A DNA stretch of 64,000 nt from Progne subis subis (lineage: Eukaryota; Chordata; Aves; Passeriformes; Hirundinidae). Below, piece by piece: positions 53,592 to 61,800 of this stretch. Each line of letters starts with the position of its first letter. Positions within the stretch are counted from its first letter, which is position 1. Where the stretch lies: positions 179,264 to 243,263 of the forward strand of contig JAKJHU010000302.1 in the NCBI GenBank assembly GCA_022316685.1, written 5' to 3'. Made by a program: the position numbers and the translations under genes. The notes beneath the pieces are model-generated. The model worked only from the letters and a program-made list of their open reading frames with translations. It was not told the origin of the DNA and ran no database searches.

Positions 53592-54246
53592 TGTGGTGGT
53601 TTCAGGCAGATTTTGGGAGAAATCCTCCCAAGGGGCCCCCCTCTCCCCTCCCCCAACCGGTTCAGGAAAAAACTTCCTCAGAGAGAAGTGGAAAAAACCT
53701 GTTGATTACACAGGCAAAGCACTCCCAGCACAATACCCGATGACAAGAGCTTCGTGCCGCTTACGGAGGGATAACAAACTTAAAGAAAGTCTCTCCTCTT
53801 GAAGATTGTCAGTGTGCTCCACCACTCTCTCTCCGCGGACGTTGGAAAAAAAAGATGTGCAGGGCTGGTCTTGGTGGTCTCGGTGGGGTGGGTCCCCTGT
53901 GGAGGCCCCCCGGTGCTTCCCCAGGTCCTCAGTCCGGAGAGGTTGGAACAGTTCCGAGGAGAGGGCAAAAAAAAAAGAAAAAAAAAAGGAAAGAAAAAAA
54001 GAAAAAAAGAAGAAAGCAAAAAAAGCAAAAAGCTTCAGCTATTCTACAGCATCTAACACTATGCTAGCACTAAACTAAACTAACTGCCCGAGAAAAACAA
54101 CAGAGCTTCTTCAGTCTCGCCGAGTTCCAGCTCCCCCGCTTCAAGGTCACTCGGATGAGCAGAGTTTTCCTGGGGAAAAACAAACCGCGCTTGCCCTCCC
54201 CCCTGCACCCAACAGACGATTGGGGATACACAGTCACCCCAGGACA
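53592..54246 (-). repeat. ERV5 5' LTR (655 bp)
   Basis: Starts TGTCCTGGGG at 54246 on the minus strand and ends CCACCACA at 53592. Nearly identical to the 3' LTR. Confidence 0.93.
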
Positions 54247-54565
54247 CCTTTTGCTCATTTCAAGTGCGGGTATTGTGGGGAAATTTGGGTAACTCATTGT
54301 TATCATGGAATTAAGCCTTGGAGTTTGTGTGAAAACTGCTTAGAACAAGAATGAAATCTTACTGACCTTTTTCTGTATATTGCTACTGAAGCAGGTTTTT
54401 TTGATTTGGATTCCTTTGAGTGGTTCCATTATTTCACAAACGGGATAAGGGGAAAGTCGAATAAAAAGGCAGAACCACTTGCAATTGAATGTAGACGAAC
54501 AGTGAAAGTACCCTGTAATTCTGACCAGGTGAAATTGGCCAAGTAGGAACAATATAAAAGACGGT
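54247..54565 (+). other. ERV4 pol-env interval with a Cys-rich fragment
   Basis: Directly after ERV5, a short frame (from 54247 to the TGA at ~54352) has two C-x2-C pairs, C-G-Y-C and C-E-N-C, about 20 residues apart with His between, like a small zinc-binding fold. Its start is lost at the ERV5 joint. The rest up to 54565 has scattered stops. Confidence 0.35.
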
Positions 54566-56807
54566 ATGCTCAGAGAAGCACCCACGGGGGCCCGGAAGAA
54601 TATCCCTGCTGCCAAGAAGATGGCTTACCCCGCCGTTGGTGGCACCCCAATGGGCGTAGGGAAGGGCAGAGGGATACGCCTATGGGTAACTCTGGTGTTC
54701 CTGAGTCAAGCCGTGTACCTCACGAATGGCCTCCCCACTCCTCAGGAGAAACTGGGGAAGGAAATTAACCCACAAGAGACTGAGCAGAAAAATACCTGGA
54801 GCCAGAACACTAGCCTGGGGGTATACCTTAACTGTTCTAACAGAGGAGGAGGAAACACTGATAACTATAACAATGGGTCTCAAATTAATAACCAGCAAGA
54901 GAAAACCTATCACCCGGTGGCATTATCCAGGAAAAGGAGGGAACTTAGCAGAATGCCCATCATTCCCGTGTGTAGAGATTGTAATAAAACTATCTGGATT
55001 GGGGGAAAGCCAGAATCTATCTTTATAAGATATTTGCAAGTGAACAAGCTATGTTATGAAAAAAAGTAAACTAGAAAAGTGTACTTTAAATGGGAAAACA
55101 TACTGGGTGGGGCAAAACGAGAAACTTCAAGCTCCTTCCCTGAACCATGGACCTATTCTGCTAGATCTACTAAATGATAACGATAATAAGGTCTGCCTGA
55201 AACTAGATAAGGTATTTTGTTTTTCTAAAGATGAGGAGGGGCTTGACCCTGAAAACAAAATAAAGAAAGTGGCGTTAGAACTGAGAAAACAAGAATTAGA
55301 AACTAAAAGAAAGAAGATGGAGCAGGAGAGAATGAGAACACTTAGTGAACAATACGAGCAGCTAGAGAAACAATCTAACGATTGGAGTCTTGCGACTACT
55401 AACAAAAATCTCTTTTTAGACCTAGTACAGGAAATAGCCACAGAACTGGAGCTAACTAACTGCTGGATTTGTGGAGGTTTGAAATCTGCTGAGAGATGGC
55501 CCTGGAAAGGAGAAAGTTTAGCCCCCGAGCAAATCCTAAAATGGGATAACAAAGTGTTAAAAACAATGACTCGACCTGAGGGATGGACCTTAGACGAAAG
55601 GGTAATAGGGACCATTTGTCTTAGCAGAGAAGGAAGCGCTTTCAGTGAAATCGTAGGTTACACCCCTTGTCTGTCCACACTGACGGTGAATTCAAACAAT
55701 AAAACCAAGGTGTGGCAACCCAAAGCCCCAAGCGGGTATTGGAGCAAGGAACAGAAAAAAGGGTGTAGCTGGATAAAAGAAATTGAATTATGGTGGTATG
55801 ATTTTGCTAATGCTAACCCTTATTATTCTCTAACAGACCTAAAAGAATTCTGGGAGAGACCAGACAGCGTAGATATAAAATGGAAAGCTCTAAGTGGTAT
55901 TTACTGGATCTGCAGGAAGAAAGCTTATAGCGAGTTACCCCGGAAATGGAAAGGCTCCTGTACCCTGGGAATGATCAGGCCCTCCTTCTTCATTTTACCA
56001 AAGTCAGGTAGCAGCCTCCTAGGAGCCCCCTTATACGAGACCCTCAACCGGGAAAAGAGAGAGGTAAAAAGGGAGCTCCCTCAGGCAGGAGGAAACCAGA
56101 AATGGGGGAATGAGGAATGGCCCGCTGAACACATTATAGAATACTATGGCCCTGCCACCTTGGCTCAAGATGCGAGCTGGGGATATAGAACCCCCGTGTA
56201 CTTACTAAACCGATTAATTAGACTACAAGCCGTAGTTGAAATAGTTTCAAATCATACCTCAGATGCCTTAGAACTGTTAGCCCGACAGCACTCCCAAATG
56301 AGGGCATTTGTCTACCAAAATAGAATTGCCCTGGATTACTTACTCGCAGAAGAGGGGGGTGTGTGCGGGAAATTTAATGACTCTGAATGTTGTATAGAGA
56401 TCAGTGACTATGGGGAAACGATTAGAGGTTTAGCAGCAGAGATCAAAAAAGTTGCTCACGTCCCAGTGCAGAAATGGAATTCGATACTTCAAGCTTCCTG
56501 GTGGGACCAATTGTTTGGGACAGGAGAGTGGTGGAAGAAAGTGGGATTTTTCATCTTATGCTCTGTAGCTAGACTAATCTTTTTACCTTGTTTAATACCC
56601 TGTTTAATCAGGTTGATCCACACAGTGGTCCAAGGGATGCAGATTGCAGCCTTACCCATGGACCCCGAGCTAGCCTCAGGTAGAATTAACAAAAATAATG
56701 CAGTGTCAAAAATCATGAAATTAAATGAAAAAAAGAGTAGAGCCGCAGAAGCACTCGAGAAATTCAAGGCTCGATTACAAGAAGAAAAGGTTGAAAGAAT
56801 CTATTGA
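54566..56807 (+). pseudogene. ERV4 env, one frameshift
   Basis: The first frame (54566-55069) has a hydrophobic leader around residues 40-55 and sequons in the N-terminal surface region. It shifts at an A-run near 55057-55063 into the main frame (to 56807). That frame holds a Lys/Glu-rich coiled segment, a CWICGG motif (the C-x2-C of gamma-type surface subunits), a furin-like REKR before the transmembrane subunit, a C-x7-C-C motif (CGKFNDSECC), a membrane anchor and a Lys/Glu-rich tail. The transmembrane part is clearly related to ERV2-B env. The initiating codon is uncertain; several ATGs lie before the leader. Confidence 0.82.
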
Positions 56808-56931
56808 CAAATTCAAGAAGGTAGCATCAAACAGGAAAAAGAGTATATATAAAGAAAAATAATTGGTTAAGAAGTTTTTTTCCCAAATAGGGAAAATAAA
56901 GGCTATAACCAAAAACACGAATTAAATAGGT

Positions 56932-56950
56932 AAAAATAAAAGGGGGGGGA
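56932..56950 (+). promoter_or_regulatory. ERV4 polypurine tract
   Basis: AAAAATAAAAGGGGGGGGA directly before the 3' LTR. Confidence 0.85.
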
Positions 56951-56951
56951 T

Positions 56952-57684
56952 TGTGATAAATGTCTAGGATTAATTCGTGTGGAATATGTCTGTATTTTAA
57001 TACACCCATATAAAGGATAAGTTGTACATGTTCAAATAAAGACTGTGAGATATTTTAAAGTTCATTCATGTAGGTTTATATTCTGTAAAAGCCATACAGA
57101 GAATGTACAAATATTTCTGCTGGCAGCAAAAACTCCTGACTGGGGACACAAGGACGAGAGAGGAATTTCAGTAACGTGCCCCTGCCGGGAAACCCTGAAA
57201 GAAACACAAAAGCCCCTGGAGGAACAGATAAGCTATTCAAGAACCACTGATTACATCAGAGATGTAGCTCACCTGCTTCCTCCGGACATTATCATATCTC
57301 CTCATATCTCATCGGACTATTCTGGACATTACCATATCTGCGACACACCTGGGCTCAACCATTAAGGTCATTGTTAACCCCGGAAAAACCATTCAAGACT
57401 CCTAGACCCGAGCATGAATAATCAATGAAGCAGCCGCGAACAAAGACGACATAGAAGCCTCGTCTCCTCTCTGCGATCCAGGGTATAAAGGGGGACGGCT
57501 TCAGTCCCAAAATGTGAACTTGGGGAGGTGACATACTGACAGAGTGTGTCATCTCGTTCACCCGGCACCGATCCCGGGCTCGATGCTGTCCTTTTAATTG
57601 TGGCTATCCGAGACTGTCATTTTGTCTCTCCAATAAAATTCTAAATTTTGACTTTTAATAATTTGGTCTATCTCATTTATAACA
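56952..57684 (+). repeat. ERV4 3' LTR (733 bp)
   Basis: Begins TGTGATAAATGTC and ends TTATAACA. TATAAAG at 57484-57490 and AATAAA at 57632-57637. Several substitutions against the 5' LTR (for example taGgatt, catgtTcaaa). Confidence 0.93.
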
Positions 57685-58530
57685 CTTAGTTCCAGCAGGT
57701 TCTGGTCTTTCCCCGGGTAGTCAGCAGGACCGCAGGAGTCCTCTTCCCAGAAAATTCCGAGTGGGCGCCCAGAGGGGTCCTGGACCCCGCTGGCCCCACG
57801 TCCAGAGAGAGCAGTCTCCTGCCTGGCTCGCCAAAATGACTTATTAAAGAAATATGGGTATTGATCTAGTATCGATACCCAACTGTGACAGACAAAAACT
57901 CTCTAACAGTTTAAAGTTAGAAAGTGCATGTTTATTACGACCGGGCAGCACGGCGGGATATTTCCCTAATTCGTACTGCGAAATTCACAGGTAACTACAA
58001 AGCCTTTTATTTACAAAAGTGCTGAATACCCAAAATACAAATGCATATTCATACCCCTGTCACCTCCCATTCCTCGCTTCGTATGCTAATTGGCAAAAAG
58101 GCAATTAAGCATGCGTACTTTGTTTCTTAAAATGAGTCAGGGGTCTCTTCTGGGGAGGGGTCACCCAAAATGAGGAAGTAAGATGAGTCTTCCTCGTCCT
58201 GACCTTTCTACCTTTTCAATGCATTCGTGACACAGAATCCTTGATAAAACTTACCGTTTCCTGCGTTGAATGGGTTCTTTAAGCAGGAAGTCTGCAGTTA
58301 TATTACATCTTATTTACCGCAGCTTGTTTTTTCGTTACAGGCACAGCTACATAAACATAAGGTTGACAAGCAGTGAGTTACTAAATCCGGGGTAGCTTAT
58401 CTAAGATCTGGCTTCTGTTAACTGTGAACAAAGATTACCTATCTACTTCAGCTAATTCAGCAACTTATTATCTTAACTTTCCTAAAAATCCTTAGTTCCT
58501 CCAAATTAACATCTCAAGATGAAGTGGTCT
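57685..58530 (-). other. LTR-like remnant in minus orientation
   Basis: On the minus strand a segment starting near TGTCACGAATGC (58234) has AATAAA (gtAATAAAcatgc, near 57933) and ends around AATAAGTCA (57838). It is followed by TTT and TGGCGAGCCAGGCAGG, placed like a primer site, though I cannot assign a tRNA. This suggests an old LTR with a little leader. The rest (58240-58530) is AT-rich with nothing I can name. Confidence 0.35.
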
Positions 58531-58849
58531 TGTTGAAGCAGTGATCCCATAGAGAGGTCTGCTAACTCTTATCCTCTGGGAATCCAGTGGGTAAGGCTGC
58601 CTGTGCTGTCCTAAATCCCAGACTGTATCCAGGTGGGAAGGCTTGGCTCCTCCCCCTGGGCAGAGCATCTCACAATGGGCTGATATCATTCCATGAGTCT
58701 TGCAATGGGGCCTTGATTGCCCATTAAACAGAGACAGCTCCCGGAGGGAGTTATCTAGGAGTCAATGCAGCAGGGCATTGATGGGTCATTAACAGAAGAT
58801 AGTCTGGAGGGAGGGGACAAGAAAAACACTGCCCAATCTAGCTTCAACA
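58531..58849. mobile_element. 319-bp element with 9-bp terminal inverted repeats
   Basis: Starts TGTTGAAGC and ends GCTTCAACA, perfect inverted repeats with TG…CA ends. Flanks (gtggtct / gctcatg) show no duplication. Likely an old solo LTR; a short DNA transposon is the alternative. No clear poly(A) signal, so strand is not assigned. Confidence 0.5.
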
Positions 58850-59345
58850 GCTCATGTAGATGGTGATAGAATACAACTTTGGGCACATCTTACATTGCAA
58901 CCTAGGACAGGGACACCTGGAGATATTTGGAGCTTGATCTGCCAGCTCCAAACACTCTCCAAAAAATCCTCCCGGAATCCTCTCGATGGAGTTGGGGTGA
59001 GCTCACCTTCTCCTCTCACCTGTGGTTTGGGTTAGAGGGGCGATGCTCCTAGGCCGGGGGAGCTGCAAACTCAGCGTGGTGGCGGTGTGAACAGCGTGGT
59101 TCTCCTGCTCCTCTTCCTGCTCCTCCTGCTGCTCCTCCTCCTCTTCTCTCCCTCTTCTTCCTCCAGCACTTCCTCCATTCCCCACCCCCTCTGCCCTAGG
59201 GCCGCCGCCGCACCGGCTGCTGGGTGGGGGGAGCCCCCGATCAGCCCCAGGGATGGGCAGGGGGCTCGGGGATCCCCCCAGTGCGGATCCGTCCCCCCCG
59301 CCCCGAGCCCGACCTTCCGCTCCCGGGGCTGCTTGGCTCTGCGGG
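58850..59345. other. GC-rich segment, no gene assigned
   Basis: From about 59040 it is GC- and CpG-rich with a (CTC)n-like stretch at 59098-59165. A minus-strand Glu/Gln-rich frame (ATG near 59185) runs to a donor-like CACAG/GTGAGA near 59016, which might be a first exon. Low-complexity composition makes this weak. Confidence 0.3.
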
Positions 59346-59349
59346 TCTG

Positions 59350-59426
59350 CCCGGCAACTGGTGAGTCACCGGCAAGGAAAGCTCTGATTGGCTGGAAATT
59401 GTTTAACGTGTCCTCTGATTGGCTGG
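59350..59426 (+). promoter_or_regulatory. X-box/Y-box (SXY-like) module, as in MHC promoters
   Basis: CCCGGCAACTGGTG (59350-59363) resembles an X1 box, overlapping TGAGTCAC (59362-59369) in the X2 position. After 14 bases comes CTGATTGG (59384-59391), the exact Y-box core. A second CTGATTGGCTGG follows 31 bp on (59415-59426). Order, strand and the 14-bp gap agree with what I recall of classical MHC class II promoters. An upstream S box is not clear, and no MHC first exon follows on the plus strand. Confidence 0.5.
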
Positions 59427-59488
59427 AGTTGTGGAAACCGCTCTGTGTTCTGCGGGTGCCCCTGGCAGCTGAGGAGTCCGGGCCGGAG

Positions 59489-59750
59489 CCCTTTCCTATT
59501 TCTTCCTCTCCCTCTGACACCCCTTTCCTATTTCCTTCTCTCTCTGAAACCCCTTTCCTATTTCTTCCTCTCCCTCTGACACCCCTTTCCTATTTCCTTC
59601 TCTCTCTGAAACCCCTTTCCTATTTCTTCCTCTCCCTCTGACACCCCTTTCCTCTTCTCTCTCTGAAACCCCTTTCCTATATCTTTTCTCTCTCGGAGAC
59701 TTCTTTCCTATTTCTTTCTCTCCCTTTCTCCTTCCTATTTCTTCTTCAGT
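59489..59750. repeat. CT-rich minisatellite (~31-bp alternating units)
   Basis: Units ccctttcctatttcttcctc…tctgacac and ccctttcctatttccttctc…tgaaac alternate four to five times, then decay. Confidence 0.9.
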
Positions 59751-61048
59751 GAATTTCATGTTCAGTAAAATCAGTAAGTTGTGGTCCCATGGTTTCATTT
59801 GCACCTTCACTGGGCCAGAGGTGTCTCTCCCTCAGGGGATGGTAACCCATGGGCTGGGTCCCTTCCCACCGCAATCGTTCAGGGAGGGATTCTGTCAAGG
59901 ACTTGCTTCCCTTTCCTTCTTTCCTCTGCTTCCAACTGGGGTTGTGCTGGAAAATGTCCAGCAAAGCCACCTTTGCTGTCTGCTCTGGGAGCCCCCACGG
60001 CTGCTGGACCTTGTCCCCTGGCCCTGCACAGCTCCTTGGGAGGCACGGCAGGAGCAGCACCCTGGGGCTCCCGGGAATACCTCTCTGGGATCCACTGCAC
60101 ACACTCCCAGGGTCTGGAATTCCAGTTCCCAGCAAGGAAAAGATGTTCCTGCCCTTGAAGGCAAGGCTCTTAAGAGGGGGCTGAAAGCCAAGTGGAGCAA
60201 GATCTTACAGTGACATTTTACTGCCAGCCTCATGCTCGGCTCAGGGCAGGGACAGGGCACTCCCCTGGTGCTGCCATGGGCACAACAGAGCCGGCCTGGG
60301 GAAAGGATTGGCATTTATGTCCTACGGAATCCAAGCAGGGATTGCTTCTCATTTCACTGCTGTCTTTGGATTGGTCATCAACTCAAATCATTCCCCATGG
60401 AATTTCCATGGCAGTGGTGTAGTGCTTTTACATTCACTAAATTCTGGTTTTAGTACTCACTCTTTTTTCTGTGGAAGAGAGACTAGGAGAAAAGCAAAGC
60501 AGGCTTAACCTTATAAATGAACAAATAATTTTATTAACGCACACTAAAAGAATGGAAAAAGAAAGGTGGGAAAAAACCTAAAATAAAATAGAATGAAACT
60601 TCAAAAACACCCTTCCTTCCCCTTACAGACTGTTTACTTTCCTACAAAACAACAGAAAGAGACAAAACTTGTAATTTTGAGTCAGTTTTATTAACTGCCA
60701 ACCTGCAGTTTTATATAGTACTTCCCAAAGTCATAACCGTCAATTTTCAGTAGTCAAAACAGATACTAATATTCTAACTAACTCTCTAATAGGTCCCTGT
60801 CTTTTCTAAAGCAATTTCCAAGTCCTAACCCAGAAAATCACTCTACATTCTTCTATAACTAAAAAACTAAACTATACTAACCTATAACAAGTGGGTTGGG
60901 GGTGAGATCCATCCATGGAATTCTCACCTGACTGGGATGAGAGTGAGATCCAGCCATAGGAATTCCGTGGGAATTCCTGCATTCCCAAGTGCCCCCATTT
61001 CTGAATCCCACATTGCCATAAGAATACCCCTCCCCCTCTCACAACTAC
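59751..61048. other. No supported gene
   Basis: 59751-60480 has overlapping frames on both strands but no splice or domain signal. 60480-60890 is AT-rich, with minus-strand AATAAA near 60534. 60900-61048 is the apparent intron following the MHC-like exon, with a duplicated gagatccagccat/gagatccatccat motif. Confidence 0.4.
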
Positions 61049-61160
61049 CTTTGCGCTCCAGAGCGTCCCGACCATATCTGATGTATTTTGGAGGCCCTTC
61101 CACACAGGTGTGTCCCAGGTAATGCTTCATCTGCTCCACCATGACCCCTTTGGATTTCCA
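61049..61160 (-). pseudogene. MHC class I alpha-2 domain exon, 3' fragment
   Basis: The minus-strand frame encodes 37 residues including VEQMKHYLGHTCVEG and KYIRYGRDALERK. This is the C-terminal helix of a class I alpha-2 domain: the H-T-C cysteine of its disulfide, then the conserved Tyr-Gly and L-E-R-K end. It stops at a donor-like AAAG/GTAGTT at the place where class I exon 3 normally ends. The upstream part of alpha-2 is missing; before 61160 on this strand the sequence is unrelated. No alpha-1 or alpha-3 exon is seen nearby. This is a relic or a rearranged edge of a gene. Confidence 0.7.
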
Positions 61161-61339
61161 GTGAGGTAGAGAAAATAAAGCAAGGGTTAAAACAACCGGG
61201 TGCCTGGCATTGGGCCAAGAACACACTGTATGAACAGAGAATTGTTCCTTAAAAGCACCAGTCTGTTACATATTAGTTTCAAATCCCCCCAGCAGATCAA
61301 TCTTCTCTCTCTGGCCCCAGTGGGTCTCCTAAATTCCTT

Positions 61340-61800
61340 CTTTGGGGCTCTGTCACCGTTATCCTCACCTGGTACTGATTATCTTCTCATTCTTCAGACC
61401 TCAAAAGCGGGAAACACAATATCAAACTCTGGAAGATGGCCAAAAGGACAAAAGAGCATGCGCAAGGAGACGAGGTGAAATGTTCAACTCAGAGGATGAC
61501 CATGTGCTTCACCCCCAAAGACCCTCAGACAAGCACCAGAGTAATTAATAAGGGGCAGTGCACACCTACAAACAAGTGTGGAACTAATTTTAATATGAAG
61601 CAGCGACAGGCGGGGTTAGAAATTGGGCGTATCATATAACCCTGGTTTGTAGAGGATAAAAAGGGAGGAACAAAGCTCCAAGGTGTGCATGTCCTTGAGG
61701 AGTTATCCCCATGCACCTCGGCACTGAATAAATTCATACCTACTCTCATAACTACTCTGTGAGTTATAGAGTCTTCTCTCTGCATATCAGCAGCATCTCT
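61340..61800 (+). mobile_element. LTR-like sequence, possibly a solo ERVL-type LTR
   Basis: Plus strand GATAAAAAGG (near 61657) sits like a TATA box. AATAAA follows at 61727-61732, then a U5-like stretch ending near tctgcatatca. Spacing between the two signals fits an LTR. Exact ends and target duplication are not resolved. Confidence 0.4.

Larger units (their letters stand above)
47400..54246 (-). mobile_element. ERV5: antisense ERVL-like, env-less provirus inserted in ERV4
   Basis: Same family and orientation as ERV3. Both LTRs are complete (right, 5': 54246-53592; left, 3': 48055-47400) and differ by about two substitutions and one indel by eye, so insertion was recent. Order on the minus strand: LTR, Lys1,2-type primer site, gag, UAG, pro-pol, polypurine tract, LTR. 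The flanks (…gcaggg and ccttttgc…) show no target duplication. Confidence 0.9.
40703..57684 (+). mobile_element. ERV4: gammaretrovirus-like provirus split by ERV5
   Basis: LTR (40703-41438), tRNA-Trp-type primer site, gag, UAG, pol, then ERV5 (47400-54246), then env, polypurine tract and LTR (56952-57684). The LTRs differ at a modest number of sites, so it is older than ERV5. The left flank is unit B; the right flank (cttagttcc…) does not continue unit B, and no target duplication is evident, so the right side has been rearranged. Gag, pol and env each carry one or two disabling changes. Confidence 0.9.

Noticed and set aside
40703..57684. ERV4 as an alpharetrovirus because of its tryptophan primer site
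   Set aside because: Gag start MGQ, UAG between gag and pol, one-knuckle Gag and gamma-type Env argue for a gammaretrovirus-like element.
59071..59520. Minus-strand 149-codon frame in the GC-rich segment
   Set aside because: Low-complexity Glu/Arg/Ser content and start within the minisatellite edge; no domain.
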